Source of the DNA: Gimesia maris
GTDB lineage: Bacteria > Planctomycetota > Planctomycetia > Planctomycetales > Planctomycetaceae
Length of the DNA: 64,000 nucleotides
Direction: 5' to 3'
Assembly: GCF_008298035.1 (NCBI RefSeq)
Contig: NZ_CP042910.1
Span: forward strand, 4,417,001-4,481,000
In this document: positions 1-10,454 of the stretch, piece after piece
Layout of the letters: each line of letters starts with the position of its first letter
Numbering within the stretch: the first letter of the stretch is position 1
The notes under the pieces: model-generated
What the model saw: the letters and a program-made list of their open reading frames with translations, nothing else
Databases searched by the model: none
Told to the model about the DNA's origin: nothing
Made by a program: the position numbers and the translations under genes

Positions 1-929
1 TCAATGCCGGCCCGTTTGACAGCATCCAGAACTTTCCCGACCTGCGCATCCATGTACGCGACCGATGCCAGGTAACCGCCCACCGCTTTTTTCTGACGTC
101 TGACATCCATTTTCATATTCAGACTGGTTTTGTAATTGATTCCCCATCGGGGAATGTCATCCCAGTCGCCAGAGACTTTTTCAGGTAAGACGTGTTTAGA
201 ATACGGCAGAAAAGGAGGAAAGTAGGACTGCGGCGCAACGAAAGGGACATGTGGTCTCACAAATCCAACCCCCAGAAAAAAAGGTTCGTCTTTATGCTGC
301 TCAATCAGTTCCACTGCTTTCCGCGCGGTCTTGCCATCAGAGTGCACCAGATCATTACCGTCCGCTTCCACCACGACGAACGTATTTCCCCCGACCGCGG
401 GTTTCTTCCCGTCCGGGTTGTTTTCCAGAGTCTCCCCCTTCCCGGGTGCAGCCCACTCGGGTCCCTGGCTGTTGAATCGCTCGGTCCACGAAGCAGGATC
501 GTCGGTACCATCGTTCCCTTTTTCAATATCACCGGGAACGCCCATGTGATAAATCTTACTGACGCGGGCGGAATAATAACCATGATTTTTGAAATGCTGT
601 GCCCAGGTAGGACGGTCGCCAATATATGACCGCGGGCTCACGTATCCAAACGCCTTGGAGGCGTGGGGATAATAACCCGACATGAAAGAAGCGCGTGAGG
701 GGCCACAATATGTTGCCTGACAGTATGCATGTGTGAAGCGCGTTCCCCGGGCTGCAATACTGTCAATATGGGGAGTCTGACACACCTGATTTCCATAACA
801 GGAGAGCGCGGTTGCCGTCAGATCGTCTGAGATAATAAACAGCACATTGTATGGCTTTTCTGCTGCAACAACCTGGTTCAAACAATACAGCAGCCAGCAG
901 GCCATGATCTGAAAAGCAGTTAATTTCAT
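1..929 (-). CDS. Sulfatase, iduronate-2-sulfatase-like (3' end outside window)
   Basis: Exported type I sulfatase that would hydrolyse sulfate esters, probably on sulfated polysaccharides. The reading frame starts at the ATG at 927-929 and runs open for 309 codons to the window edge, so the C-terminus is missing. Residues 1-23 form a signal peptide. After it come the metal-binding Asp pair of the ISDD motif (residues 35-36) and the CGPSR signature at 75-79, whose Cys75 is the residue converted to formylglycine in this family. The later HVPFVAP segment resembles the iduronate-2-sulfatase subfamily. Substrate cannot be read from sequence. Its neighbour upstream on the same strand is the anti-sigma/sigma pair, about 100 bases away. 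Confidence 0.93.
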   Translation of the reverse strand, partial: MKLTAFQIMACWLLYCLNQVVAAEKPYNVLFIISDDLTATALSCYGNQVCQTPHIDSIAARGTRFTHAYCQATYCGPSRASFMSGYYPHASKAFGYVSPRSYIGDRPTWAQHFKNHGYYSARVSKIYHMGVPGDIEKGNDGTDDPASWTERFNSQGPEWAAPGKGETLENNPDGKKPAVGGNTFVVVEADGNDLVHSDGKTARKAVELIEQHKDEPFFLGVGFVRPHVPFVAPQSYFPPFLPYSKHVLPEKVSGDWDDIPRWGINYKTSLNMKMDVRRQKKAVGGYLASVAYMDAQVGKVLDAVKRAGI

Positions 930-1028
930 CGTTCACCCTGGCGATCAGAAGAATAAATACAGATGTAACATTTTTCGTCACTTCAAACATTCATTCTATG
1001 ATCCGCAAGAACGGGTCACAACTCTCTT

Positions 1029-2321
1029 TCAGTCATAATCGCCGGCGGGAATCACATCTACAAAGGAGACTCCCACCCGCAGTTCATCGAAGTCCGTGGA
1101 ATAATTACTGACGATTTTGACCCGATCAATCCGCAGATCAGGTGCCATCAATCTCAGGTCCACATCTTTCAGTTCGGGGATCTGATTCAACGGGGGATTT
1201 AACCAGAGATCGACTTCTTCCGCGCCGGGACGAAACAAAATTCGCACCACAATCAGGGCAGCCTGTCCCGAAAGAACCTCACTGGAGGCGGTATTGATTT
1301 CGGTACCGTTCACTTGACCGGCAGCAGCCCAGTTCCCGCGGTCGGCGGACGCCAGTTTTCCTATACGTAAGCTTGATTCTTCATTTCCGAAATCGATATA
1401 TGCATAACGGCCACTGCCGGCATTATCATAAGACTGCACCATAAAGCTCATCCACAGAATTTCTCCGTCGGCTCCGAATCCCTTGGAGTCTAATAGTGCT
1501 TTCGGAACCTGCTGCAAATCCAGATAGCGCACGGCAACCGTTTCAGAACCAGCTCCTGAGCGATACTGCCCGCCTTTCGTCAACAGTATGTTTCCAAACT
1601 GATCGGAAAACCCGAGCTGGCCGAAAAGCCGCATATCGTTTTTCCCAAGGTTTACTTTCTTGGTATCGTGCACAATCATGGACCGGTTTTTTCCTTTATC
1701 GGCCCAGGGACCAGCCCAGCCAACTCCACCGGTCAGATCATTAATTCCCTCTGATGCTTTTTCCCCCAGAAGATTCTCTGAATAATTAAAGCCTTCATAT
1801 AGAAACGGCTGAGCCGCGATACGAGCCATAAGGAATGTTTTTTTGACATAATCCGACTCGAAATTGATCGGTTCAAATGCCTTGTCTTCATCATAAGGCA
1901 GTTGGAAGTCTTTGATGAACATCACCGAGAGATTAATGGTCGAAACAATGCCAATTCCGATTAACAGAAACCAGCGCCAGGTTAAAATCCGCCGACCTTG
2001 TCTGGGTTTCGGCTTTGCTTTAGGCTTGGAAGAAACCGAATTGATCTCAAATTCCGCGTCCGTCGGCAGAATCAACGGTTCCTTGAGTTGTTTTTCCCGC
2101 TCACGTGCCTGTGCTTCACCAATCGAACGAACCTGGAAACGCTCCCGCAGATAAGAATGCAGAAACACGCGACGAAAGGCCTGGTCTGCATTTTCGCTGT
2201 CCGTCTTGATCCACTGCTCAAGCTTCCGGGCCTCTTCTTCGGAAAGCTCTTCCCCATCAAGATAGGCATCGATATTTTCGAGTGCCGTGCTCTCTACGAG
2301 TTCTGTTTTAGTTTCCGACAT
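1029..2321 (-). CDS. Membrane anti-sigma factor (FecR-like) with exterior LamG-like domain
   Basis: Probable anti-sigma partner of the ECF sigma factor just upstream. The N-terminal ~90 residues are an acidic helical region of the anti-sigma type (YLDGEELSEEE, then DSENADQAFRRVF). A basic stretch and one membrane helix follow at about residues 115-140. The remaining ~290 residues are extracytoplasmic and resemble the LamG/jellyroll domain often attached to planctomycete FecR-like proteins, opening with a GGVGWAGPW segment and ending in FDELRVG. I chose the ATG at 2321 (MSETKTE), which overlaps the sigma gene by 14 bases; an in-frame GTG at 2351 would add 10 residues. The layout suggests an outside signal is sensed by the LamG domain and passed to the sigma factor; this is inference. 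Confidence 0.8.
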   Translation of the reverse strand: MSETKTELVESTALENIDAYLDGEELSEEEARKLEQWIKTDSENADQAFRRVFLHSYLRERFQVRSIGEAQAREREKQLKEPLILPTDAEFEINSVSSKPKAKPKPRQGRRILTWRWFLLIGIGIVSTINLSVMFIKDFQLPYDEDKAFEPINFESDYVKKTFLMARIAAQPFLYEGFNYSENLLGEKASEGINDLTGGVGWAGPWADKGKNRSMIVHDTKKVNLGKNDMRLFGQLGFSDQFGNILLTKGGQYRSGAGSETVAVRYLDLQQVPKALLDSKGFGADGEILWMSFMVQSYDNAGSGRYAYIDFGNEESSLRIGKLASADRGNWAAAGQVNGTEINTASSEVLSGQAALIVVRILFRPGAEEVDLWLNPPLNQIPELKDVDLRLMAPDLRIDRVKIVSNYSTDFDELRVGVSFVDVIPAGDYD

Positions 2322-2871
2322 TCGCTTCACCAGCAGCTCGCTTTTGAACACAGTCCATCAATGTGGTCCGAATCCGGGATAAGGTCACTCGTACCGATCC
2401 CATCGAAGTTCCCAGTTCGTCGGCAATCTGCTTTGGCTTTAAATCATCGGTATAACGTAAACCAAGTAAGCGCCGCGAACGTTCTGTTAACTGATCCAGG
2501 CAATACTCCAGTAAATCCCGCTCCTCGGTCATCAACTGCTGAACCCGGGAGCAGGCATCTGCCAAAGCGTCCATCGCTTCACCCATGAACAAGACCCGAT
2601 CACGTCGCTTACCTCGATAAAAATCGGCGATCTTAATTTTGGCGATCCATAATGCCCAGGGCAGGAACGGGCGAGATTTATCATATTCGTCATAACGGAT
2701 CGCAATTTCTGCTGCGACCTCCTGTAGCAGATCCTCCGCATCACTGAACTGAGGAGTTGAAGCCACTACAAATGCCATCAGAGAGGGTTGAACTTTCACC
2801 CAGTTACGCGCGAGTTCAGCACGACTTTGAGCAGACTCGGTTTGCAATGTTCTTGTTTGTGTCGCATCCAT
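2308..2871 (-). CDS. ECF RNA polymerase sigma factor (planctomycete type)
   Basis: Sigma-70-family extracytoplasmic function sigma factor of 187 residues, a usual length for the group. Region 2 is visible around residues 35-90 (FSDAEDLLQEVAAEI, then a basic WIAKIKIADFYRGKRRD promoter-melting segment). Region 4 is at about 125-175, with the helix-turn-helix KPKQIADELGTSMGSVRVTLSRI. There is no C-terminal extension. It is translated ahead of, and overlaps, the anti-sigma gene, so the two are very likely one operon. Its regulon cannot be deduced; the divergent DUF1501/DUF1592 cluster starting at 3533 is a natural candidate. Confidence 0.92.
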   Translation of the reverse strand: MDATQTRTLQTESAQSRAELARNWVKVQPSLMAFVVASTPQFSDAEDLLQEVAAEIAIRYDEYDKSRPFLPWALWIAKIKIADFYRGKRRDRVLFMGEAMDALADACSRVQQLMTEERDLLEYCLDQLTERSRRLLGLRYTDDLKPKQIADELGTSMGSVRVTLSRIRTTLMDCVQKRAAGEANVGN

Positions 2872-3532
2872 CGGGCACGTACATCTTTTCTTAAACAGTT
2901 AGTATATTTTTTAAAGTTAATGTCACCAGATGAAACAGAGCGATAGCGAAATTCTGTCATGAAAGAAAAACTGTAATCTGGGCATTCACCAATAGCAATA
3001 TTTTATATTGTAGTAGAATGTATTAAGATTAAATGAAGATACCGGAAGAACTTCAAATCATTCAGGTAAATTTCTGAAGATAGCACTATTCTCACTTTTT
3101 TAGAAATTAGTTGTTAACGTTTTGGCCCCTTTTGCGATATACAATAGAGGGCAAAATACACCCTGTTTCAAAACAGCTCATTCTGACAGAAAAAGTTGCT
3201 TTGTTCTCTACAGAATGAAGTTCTCCAATAGCTGATCTCAACTTTATCTATTCAGATCCCCACTATTCTATCCAGTGGTATTAATACGTAATCGTACTAT
3301 TCCGAGCCTTTGATTTTTTGAGCAGTCGGAAGAACTCCTTCCACAGGCAGCGAATTACAGGGAGAGGCTGATTTTCCACCTGATTCCCCCGGCGGCAGAA
3401 TCGCGCTTGAGTTAAACCTACTCATTCTGGTATAAACATACGCTGATCCGTAAGTATTCCAGACTCTTCATTCCAGAGAGCATTCGGCTGGCTCTCTGAA
3501 AATGCGAGCTCGCGATAAAACAGGGGGAATCG
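2872..3532. other. AT-rich divergent intergenic region
   Basis: About 660 bases without a convincing reading frame, between the divergent sigma factor gene and the first DUF1501 gene. It should hold both promoters. It is clearly more AT-rich than the genes. The only clear structure is the stem-loop at 3474-3498 close to the DUF1501 start. Confidence 0.6.
3474..3498 (+). promoter_or_regulatory. Stem-loop in the leader of the DUF1501 gene
   Basis: Perfect 8-base inverted repeat CAGAGAGC / GCTCTCTG with a 9-base loop, 35 bases before the start codon at 3533 and upstream of its GGGGG ribosome site. No T-run follows, so it is not a terminator. It could be an RNA hairpin or a protein-binding palindrome; the role is unknown. 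Confidence 0.35.
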
Positions 3533-4942
3533 ATGCTGTCATTCTTCAACGATCAGAATCAGCACCACTCCAGTTCACGACGACAGTTCCTGCAGATGGG
3601 GACACTCGGTCTTGCCGGACTGACACTGGCCGATCTTTTACGCGCTGAAGCACAGTCTGGTATTCTTAAATCAAATAAATCCATCATCAATGTGCATCTG
3701 GATGGTGGTCCTCCTCATATGGACATGATAGACCTGAAACCGGAGGCTCCGGCTGAAATCCGCGGTGAATTCCTGCCTGTCTCTACAAATGTCACAGGCG
3801 TGCAGATCTGTGAACTCCTGCCTCGCATGGCAGCCCAGGCAGATCAGTTCGCCTTGATTCGATCACTGGTGGGATCAGCAGGCGCCCACGACGCGTTCCA
3901 GTGCCAGTCCGGGTTTCGCAAAAAAGATCTCGCCTCAACGGGCGGACGCCCTGCCCTGGGTTCTGTTGTTTCGAAATTGAGAAGCTCACCAGCGGATCGC
4001 ACCCCCTTATTTGTCGATCTGATGCAGGGACGCGGCCTGGTTCGAAACAGTGCCCGGCCTGGATTCCTGGGTCCCTCCTTTCAACCATTCCGGCCCGATC
4101 TCTCGGACCTGTTTGAACGCCAGTTGGAAAAAGGGATGCAGAGTGAATTGAAACGACTCGGCACAGATCATCAGGTCAGCCTGAAACTGAACCCCACGCT
4201 CAGTCTGCAACGACTGGAAAACCGTACGACCCTGCTCGCTGAACTGGATACGATCCGCAGCAGGGTGGACGCCAGCGGCATGATGGATGCCATGGACCGT
4301 TTTTCTCAACAGGCAGTCAGTATTCTCACTTCAGGCCGCCTGGCGGATGCGCTCGACCTGTCGCTTGAAGATCCAGTCACCCTGGCACGCTATACTCCGG
4401 CAAACCACTCAGAGACACCACGATTTTATACCAGTGAAGGTCCTCAGGCGGTGAAAAAGTTTCTGCTGGCGCGAAGACTTGTGGAAGCAGGGGTTCGTTG
4501 TGTCAGTCTTTCCATCAGCGATTTTGATACGCACTCCAGTAACTTCGATCGTCTCCGCCAGTTACTCCCGATTGTCGACCACGGATTAACGGCCTTGATC
4601 TCCGATCTGGAAGAACGAGGAATGCTGGACGATGTGACGATCGTCGCCTGGGGTGAATTTGGACGCACCCCGCGCATCAACTCCAAAAAAGGTGGCCGCG
4701 ATCACTGGCCTCGCGTGGGCCCCGCCATTCTTGCCGGCGGAGGGATGCGTACTGGTCAGGTCATCGGTGCAACCGACCGTACGGCCAGCGCGGTTAAAGA
4801 ACGCCCCGTACATTATAAAGATGTCTTCGCCACACTCTATCATAACCTGGGAATTGATCCGCATGCGGTCACGATCGAAGATCCCCACGGCCGCCCGCAA
4901 TATCTGCTTGATGCCGGAACACGCATCCCGGAACTCGTCTGA
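3533..4942 (+). CDS. DUF1501 domain protein, Tat-exported
   Basis: Member of the DUF1501 family, sulfatase/alkaline-phosphatase-like exported proteins that are abundant in planctomycetes and have no settled reaction. The 469-residue protein starts after a purine-rich site (CAGGGGGAATCG). It carries a twin-arginine signal ([10 protein letters not shown], residues 15-24) and then a hydrophobic segment to about residue 40. Family landmarks are [16 protein letters not shown] near residue 56, an EFGRTP motif near 379 and GRDHWP near 390. DUF1501 genes usually pair with a DUF1549/DUF1553 cytochrome gene; here the next genes are DUF1080 and a DUF1592-type cytochrome instead. Confidence 0.92.
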   Translation: MLSFFNDQNQHHSSSRRQFLQMGTLGLAGLTLADLLRAEAQSGILKSNKSIINVHLDGGPPHMDMIDLKPEAPAEIRGEFLPVSTNVTGVQICELLPRMAAQADQFALIRSLVGSAGAHDAFQCQSGFRKKDLASTGGRPALGSVVSKLRSSPADRTPLFVDLMQGRGLVRNSARPGFLGPSFQPFRPDLSDLFERQLEKGMQSELKRLGTDHQVSLKLNPTLSLQRLENRTTLLAELDTIRSRVDASGMMDAMDRFSQQAVSILTSGRLADALDLSLEDPVTLARYTPANHSETPRFYTSEGPQAVKKFLLARRLVEAGVRCVSLSISDFDTHSSNFDRLRQLLPIVDHGLTALISDLEERGMLDDVTIVAWGEFGRTPRINSKKGGRDHWPRVGPAILAGGGMRTGQVIGATDRTASAVKERPVHYKDVFATLYHNLGIDPHAVTIEDPHGRPQYLLDAGTRIPELV

Positions 4943-5079
4943 TTCGACTTCGTCATGAACGCAGTTGCTACTTGTTTCACTTGAATGGGACAGTTATGAT
5001 CAATTGGACTGTGAGGGAGCCCTTGCAGTGCAGCTGCATCACTGAAAAACTGCCGCTTTCGAACAGGAGAGATTCAACG

Positions 5080-5802
5080 ATGAAACAGATACTCACAATC
5101 GGAATGGTTCTATTTGTTCTCAGCAGTACCATCTCAGCGCAAGCCGCTGAACTGCCGCAATACAAACCTCTCTTTAACGGTAAAGATCTGACCGGCTGGG
5201 TGAATGTCAATACGGACAAAGACACCTGGTACGTGAAGGATGGCACGCTGGTCTGCACGGGACATCCTATCGGCGTGATGCGCAGCGACAGGCAGTACGA
5301 GAATTTTCTACTGCACATCGAATGGCGGCATATGGAAGCGGGTGGCAACTCGGGTGTCTTTGCCTGGAGCGAAGGAACCGTTCCCGAAGGCAGACGACTG
5401 CCCAAAGGAATGGAGATTCAGATGCTGGAACTCGACTGGGTGAATCAGCATAAACTGAAAGACGGCAGCCTGCCCCCGATCGCGTATGTCCACGGTGAAC
5501 TCTTCGGCGCAAACGGGCTCATCACCACTCCTGATAACCCACGGGGTACACGCAGCAAATCGATCGAAAACAGATGCAAAGGTAAAGGACAATGGAACGT
5601 TTATGATGTGGTGTGCGTAGACGGGGTGGTCAAACTTTCCGTGAACGGAAAATTTGTCAACGGAGTCCGTAATGCGTCAATTAAAAAGGGCTATCTCTGC
5701 CTGGAATCAGAAGGGGCGGAAATCCAGTTCCGCAATATCCAGATTATGGAACTCCCGCCCGGCATCACGACTCAGGAACAGACCGCGCCGCTGCTGAAAT
5801 AA
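5080..5802 (+). CDS. DUF1080 (3-keto-disaccharide hydrolase-like) secreted protein
   Basis: Secreted lectin-like/glycoside-hydrolase-fold protein of the DUF1080 family; some members are described as 3-keto-glycoside hydrolases. The start at 5080 is chosen because AGGAGAG lies 8 bases upstream and the product begins with a signal peptide cleaved after about residue 19 (AQA|AE); an upstream in-frame ATG at 4972 lacks both. The mature 220 residues are one domain, opening with the family hallmark [11 protein letters not shown] and ending with [13 protein letters not shown]. It follows the DUF1501 gene by about 140 bases and precedes the PA14-cytochrome gene. The substrate is unknown. Confidence 0.9.
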   Translation: MKQILTIGMVLFVLSSTISAQAAELPQYKPLFNGKDLTGWVNVNTDKDTWYVKDGTLVCTGHPIGVMRSDRQYENFLLHIEWRHMEAGGNSGVFAWSEGTVPEGRRLPKGMEIQMLELDWVNQHKLKDGSLPPIAYVHGELFGANGLITTPDNPRGTRSKSIENRCKGKGQWNVYDVVCVDGVVKLSVNGKFVNGVRNASIKKGYLCLESEGAEIQFRNIQIMELPPGITTQEQTAPLLK

Positions 5803-5971
5803 TCATAGACGAGCTGATCAGAATCGAGACCGCCACTTCCTAAACTAACCTCAGTAATTCCAAGGAGTTGTGTTTCATACGGATTCTTGACGATCGGTCT
5901 GAGGCAGCATATAATGGGATAAACAGATCCGCTGTCCAGCGGGGCTGTCAGCAAAGCCTCTGTATAAGAGC

Positions 5972-8326
5972 ATGCGCAATCCCACCTTATTATTCCTGCC
6001 TGAGACTGTGATGCGATTTATGATTTTCAGCCCGCAATCGAGTCCTGTCCAATGTCGGATCTCTGCCCTCTTTCTACTCGGAACGATTGGCTGTTTTCTC
6101 TTCAACGTAGAAAATGCGTCTGGTGCCGCTGAATCAAATCCCAAAACAGGCGCGGCCATCTATCGCAAACTCTGTATCGAATGTCATGCGACCAATGGAA
6201 AAGGGGTGACTGACAAAGCGAATCCCTTCCAAGGCAGAAAAACACTCGACGAGCTGACCATGCTCATCGAAGAAACCATGCCTGAAGAAGATCCGGAACT
6301 CTGCAAAGGGGAAGCCGCCCGACAGGTAGCCGAATATGTCCTGCAGCATTTTTTCACCTCGACGGCTGGCGAGAACAGCCAGAGCGCGCGGGTTCAATTA
6401 TCACACATGACGGTCAGGCAGTACCTGTATACTACGTCTGACTTGATGTCTTCGTTTCTAGGCACAGCGAAATCCACTACCAAGGAACGGGGTTTACGGG
6501 CCGAGTATTACTCAACTCGTAATTTTCGCGGCGACAAACGTGTTGAAAAACGCATCGATCCCATCGTGAACTTTCAGTTTGGTGACAAAACACCCGTTGA
6601 TAAAATCAAAAACGCCGAAGAATTCTCCATGAAATGGGAAGGTTCTGTCCTAGCTGAAGAAACTGGTGACTACGAAATCATTCTCAAAACAGAAAACGGG
6701 GCGCGACTCTGGGTGAATGAGCAGGAGCCCATCATCGATGAGTGGGTCAGCTCTCAGGGACGTCCGAAAGAACACAAAGCGACGATTCGTCTGCTGGCAG
6801 GTAAACCCTACACATTAAAATTACATGTCTTCAAATATAAAGAGAAATCTTCATCCGTCGTACTGGAATGGAAACCGCCTCATAAAGCACAGGAAGTCAT
6901 CCCGGCGCGAAACCTGACACCACAACAGGTACCTGGCACGTTTATCTGCTCTACCGTCTTTCCACCGGACGACAGTGTCTCGGGTTACGAACGCGGTATT
7001 GCAGTTTCCAAATCATGGGACGAAGCCACGACCTCCGCAGCGCTTGAAGTGATGGGAGTCGTCATCAAACACCTGGATCGGATGGCGGGCACAAAACAGG
7101 ATGATCAAAACCGAACCGAAAAAATCAGACAGTTCTGCCAGCGTTTTGCGGAACTGGCCTTTCGACGTCCTCTGACAGACGAACAGAAAGCGTTTTTCGT
7201 CGATCAGCATTTCCAGAAAGAACTACCTGTAGAACTTGCTGCGAAGCGCGCTGTTTTGCTGATTTTGAAGTCTCCCCGTTTTCTCTACACGGACCGCGAA
7301 TTTAATCCGCCGGACAGTTTCGACATTGCTTCCCGGCTCTCGTACGGCTTATGGGATTCCATGCCCGATCGGCAATTGTATGACGCCGCGAAAGCGAATC
7401 GTCTGAAAACACCAGAACAGATCAGGCAGCAGTCAAAGCGGATGCTTGAAGATCCAAGGGCCCAGGCCAAACTGCGTTACTTTTTCCATCATTGGCTGCA
7501 ACTGGATGAAAAAGAAGAACTCGCGAAAGACAAAGCTCTCTTCCCGGATTTTGACGCGCAGGTGGTTTCCGACTTGCGAACATCCCTCGACCTGTTCATT
7601 GACGATGTCGTCTGGAACAGTGGCTCAGATTATCGTCAGTTACTGCTGGCAGATTATGTGTATCTCAATCCGCGTCTGGCAAAAGTTTATGGCGTCGAAA
7701 TGCCTGAGAACGAGGATTTCCAGAAAGTATCCCTCGACCAGGACAAACGGGCTGGTGTGATTACCCACCCTTACCTGATGGCCAATTTCGCGTATCATAA
7801 CCTGAGTTCCCCGATACATCGTGGTGTATTTGTCACCCGAAGGCTGCTGGGACGTTCCCTGAAGCCGCCTCCGCAGGCAACCGAATTCAAAGACGGTGAC
7901 TTCAAACCGGGGATGACGACCCGTGAAAAAGTGGCGCTCATTACGAAACCTTCTGCCTGTATGTCCTGCCACAGCATCATTAATCCACTTGGTTTTAGCT
8001 TGGAGCACTTTGACGCGATTGGCCGATATAGAGAAAAAGAAGCCGACCGAACCATTGACGCCTCATCCGAGCTGCCGGTCCTCTCGGGTGATCCCGCCAG
8101 ATTTAACGGTGCCCGGGATCTGGCAGAGTTTATTGCCAGCGATCATCAGGCGCACGCTGCCTTTGTCGACCAATTGTTCCACCAGGCGGTCAAACAGCCG
8201 ATAAATGCTTATGGACCAAACATCCGTGAAGAATTAACCACAATTTTTGAAAAATCCGGCTATAATATACAACAGCTTTTGATCGAAATCATGCAGGTTG
8301 CTTCCCTCCATCAACCTCAATCCTGA
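5972..8326 (+). CDS. PA14-containing planctomycete cytochrome (DUF1587/1592/1588/1585 type)
   Basis: Large exported heme protein of the planctomycete 'cytome' family. In order: an N-terminal hydrophobic export segment (about 28-52); a class I cytochrome c domain with heme motif CIECH at 68-72; a PA14 carbohydrate-binding domain at about 175-315 ([12 protein letters not shown] to VVLEWKPP); the DUF1595/1592 region starting at [10 protein letters not shown] (about 400); and the DUF1588/1585 C-terminal part with a second heme-type motif CMSCH at 663-667 followed by NPLGF. The exact start is uncertain, because ATGs at 6011 and 6020 are also in frame. The family pairs with DUF1552, which follows here after 14 bases. 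A redox role in polysaccharide use is suggested by the PA14 and heme pairing but not demonstrated. Confidence 0.9.
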   Translation: MRNPTLLFLPETVMRFMIFSPQSSPVQCRISALFLLGTIGCFLFNVENASGAAESNPKTGAAIYRKLCIECHATNGKGVTDKANPFQGRKTLDELTMLIEETMPEEDPELCKGEAARQVAEYVLQHFFTSTAGENSQSARVQLSHMTVRQYLYTTSDLMSSFLGTAKSTTKERGLRAEYYSTRNFRGDKRVEKRIDPIVNFQFGDKTPVDKIKNAEEFSMKWEGSVLAEETGDYEIILKTENGARLWVNEQEPIIDEWVSSQGRPKEHKATIRLLAGKPYTLKLHVFKYKEKSSSVVLEWKPPHKAQEVIPARNLTPQQVPGTFICSTVFPPDDSVSGYERGIAVSKSWDEATTSAALEVMGVVIKHLDRMAGTKQDDQNRTEKIRQFCQRFAELAFRRPLTDEQKAFFVDQHFQKELPVELAAKRAVLLILKSPRFLYTDREFNPPDSFDIASRLSYGLWDSMPDRQLYDAAKANRLKTPEQIRQQSKRMLEDPRAQAKLRYFFHHWLQLDEKEELAKDKALFPDFDAQVVSDLRTSLDLFIDDVVWNSGSDYRQLLLADYVYLNPRLAKVYGVEMPENEDFQKVSLDQDKRAGVITHPYLMANFAYHNLSSPIHRGVFVTRRLLGRSLKPPPQATEFKDGDFKPGMTTREKVALITKPSACMSCHSIINPLGFSLEHFDAIGRYREKEADRTIDASSELPVLSGDPARFNGARDLAEFIASDHQAHAAFVDQLFHQAVKQPINAYGPNIREELTTIFEKSGYNIQQLLIEIMQVASLHQPQS

Positions 8327-8340
8327 GAAAGAGACAGACC

Positions 8341-9660
8341 ATGGCTTTTCAATCCCGCCGCGCATTCCTGAAAGAACTCGGACTCTCCACCGCTGTCCTG
8401 CCGCTGATCATGCATCTGCCCAGCTTGGGCTTTGCCGCAGACGCCCGTGTTCGTAAACAACGTCTCATCGTGATGTTCAGCCCCAACGGTATCGTACCGA
8501 AAGCCTACTGGCCCGATGAAACAGGCGACAAATTTGAACTCAAAGAAATCATGGAGCCCCTGAAACCTTACCAGGACCAGATGCTGGTGATTAAAGGGAT
8601 TGCCGACCGCGTTCGCGGCGACGGCGACAGTCACATGCGTGGCATGAGTTGTCTGCTGACTGGAATTGAATTACTGCCCGGTAATATTCAGGGGGGCTCT
8701 CACACACCCGCCGGCTGGGCCAGTGGAAATTCGATCGACCAGGAAATCAAACGATTCCTGCAAAGCCAGAAGGAAACGCGTACCCGCTTCGGTTCGCTGG
8801 AGTTTGGCGTGAATGTTCCGCATCGCGCTGATCCCTGGACACGCATGGTCTACGCCGGTTCCAATAAACCGATTGCCCCCATCGACGACCCGTACCAGAT
8901 GTTCGAAAAAATCTACGGGTCCATGAAGGACCGTAAGAGTCTTGCCAGCATTCTGGATGACGTACGCGAAGATCTGAAAAAAGTTCGCACGAAACTCAGC
9001 AAAGAAGATCGCCAGTTACTGGAAGAACACGAAAGCTATGTCCGACAAATGGAACAGGAACTGAAAGCCGGCCAGGATCAGAAACTGGCTGTCGAAGTTC
9101 CCATCCAGGAAGTCGGCATCAAAAATGACAACGACAATATGCCGGTCACCAGCAAAATGCAGATTGATCTGATGGTCAACAGCCTTGCCAATGATATGGC
9201 ACGGATTGCCACACTGCAGTATACCAACTCGGTCGGTCAGGCACGGATGAAGTGGCTGGGGATCGACGATGGTCACCATTCACTGTCACATAAACCGGAC
9301 AGCGATGAAGAATCACAAAAGAAACTGATCAAAATCAACAAGTGGTTCTGCGAACAACTTGCTTACCTTGTGAAAAAACTCGACACGACGCCTGAACCCA
9401 ATGGTGACGGTACACTGCTTGATAACACGACCATCGTCTGGACCAATGAACTGGGCAAAGGGAACTCACACACGCTGAATGACGTGCCCCTGGTACTGAT
9501 CGGAAAAGGGCTCGACTTCAAAATGGGTCGTTCGCTGCAATTCAAAAACCTGGCACACAATCGTCTGCTGATGTCCTTCGCCCACGCGATGGGGCACCGG
9601 GTCAAAACCTTCGGGAATCCCAATTTCTGCGGCGACGGAATCATCTCTGAACTGACCTGA
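8341..9660 (+). CDS. DUF1552 domain protein, Tat-exported
   Basis: DUF1552 proteins are exported alkaline-phosphatase-superfamily-like proteins of unknown reaction that occur beside DUF1592-type cytochromes, exactly as here (14-base gap, preceded by GAGAAAGAGA). The 439-residue protein has a twin-arginine signal [10 protein letters not shown] (residues 5-14) and a hydrophobic segment to about residue 32. The mature part opens with [18 protein letters not shown], typical of the family, and has a long charged helical region around 190-245. It closes the operon, ahead of a strong terminator. Confidence 0.92.
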   Translation: MAFQSRRAFLKELGLSTAVLPLIMHLPSLGFAADARVRKQRLIVMFSPNGIVPKAYWPDETGDKFELKEIMEPLKPYQDQMLVIKGIADRVRGDGDSHMRGMSCLLTGIELLPGNIQGGSHTPAGWASGNSIDQEIKRFLQSQKETRTRFGSLEFGVNVPHRADPWTRMVYAGSNKPIAPIDDPYQMFEKIYGSMKDRKSLASILDDVREDLKKVRTKLSKEDRQLLEEHESYVRQMEQELKAGQDQKLAVEVPIQEVGIKNDNDNMPVTSKMQIDLMVNSLANDMARIATLQYTNSVGQARMKWLGIDDGHHSLSHKPDSDEESQKKLIKINKWFCEQLAYLVKKLDTTPEPNGDGTLLDNTTIVWTNELGKGNSHTLNDVPLVLIGKGLDFKMGRSLQFKNLAHNRLLMSFAHAMGHRVKTFGNPNFCGDGIISELT

Positions 9661-9695
9661 TTACATTCCTCGCAGCATTACATTGACAATCACAC

Positions 9696-9738
9696 AACTG
9701 CGTGTTTCTTTTCTTGTAGAGGAACACGCAGTTTTTTC
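9696..9738 (+). terminator. Intrinsic terminator after the DUF1552 gene
   Basis: An 11-base perfect stem AACTGCGTGTT / AACACGCAGTT (9696-9706 with 9723-9733) is followed directly by TTTT. It lies 36 bases after the DUF1552 stop and ends the 3533-9660 transcription unit. Confidence 0.85.
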
Positions 9739-9856
9739 TTACCGTCGCTGTCTGCGTTCTTTGACGATCTCGACTGGCTCTGTCATAATCGGTATTTCAG
9801 CTAGAACGAAATAATGAATCAGACAGAGCTCTGATGCGACGAAAGGAAACAGCAGC

Positions 9857-10228
9857 ATGGATCACATTACTCGCCCCAAAGAAGAAGACGAATATTTTTT
9901 CGAAGAAGGCTGTTTCATACTCGAAATGTCACACCCCGATGAAGATCCAAAAGTCTCCCTCGCCCGAGCGCGTGTGGAACCGGGTAAGAAAACCCGCTTT
10001 CATCGGCTCAAAGGAACATTTGAGCGTTATATCATGCTCTCGGGAACCGGTCTCGTCGAAGTCGGCGACTATCCCCCCACCGAAGTCTATCCCGGCGATG
10101 TAGTTCGCATCCCCCCCGACACCGACCAGAGCATCACTAATATCGGCGAAGACGATCTGGTCTTCTTCGTAGTCTGTAATCCACACTTCCTCAAATCATG
10201 CTACATCGACACCGAAAGTGGACGATAG
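9857..10228 (+). CDS. Cupin-domain protein
   Basis: Small cytoplasmic protein of 123 residues, a single cupin beta-barrel. The first cupin motif is partly present (RVEPGKKTRFHRLKGTFERYIMLSGTG, about residues 37-63), with one His in place of the usual HxH pair. The second motif is seen as YPGDVVRIPPDTDQSI (about 75-92). Loss of metal-binding histidines makes a sensor or binding role as likely as catalysis. The start is supported by AAAGGA 8-13 bases upstream. It sits alone between two terminators. Ligand unknown. Confidence 0.8.
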   Translation: MDHITRPKEEDEYFFEEGCFILEMSHPDEDPKVSLARARVEPGKKTRFHRLKGTFERYIMLSGTGLVEVGDYPPTEVYPGDVVRIPPDTDQSITNIGEDDLVFFVVCNPHFLKSCYIDTESGR

Positions 10229-10454
10229 AATCCCCTTCTGTAACATATTAACACTATATACTTTAACCATTGTTAAGGTTATATATTAATATTTTAAAGA
10301 TTTTGTTACCTTTCCACCTGTATTCCGTTAGATCTTGAGTACGATATTCATCTATTATTTAATAAATCTTCTCATTTCACAGTCTCTAATACATCCATCC
10401 CAATATCAGCTTCAATACTTTTTAATCCTGTAAATTCTAAGGGGGAGTTATTTG

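Noticed and set aside
192-629. 145-codon plus-strand frame
   Set aside because: Opposite strand of the sulfatase, which has the CGPSR active-site signature and a signal peptide.
1998-2588. 196-codon plus-strand frame
   Set aside because: Spans the overlap of the sigma and anti-sigma genes on the other strand; no motif.
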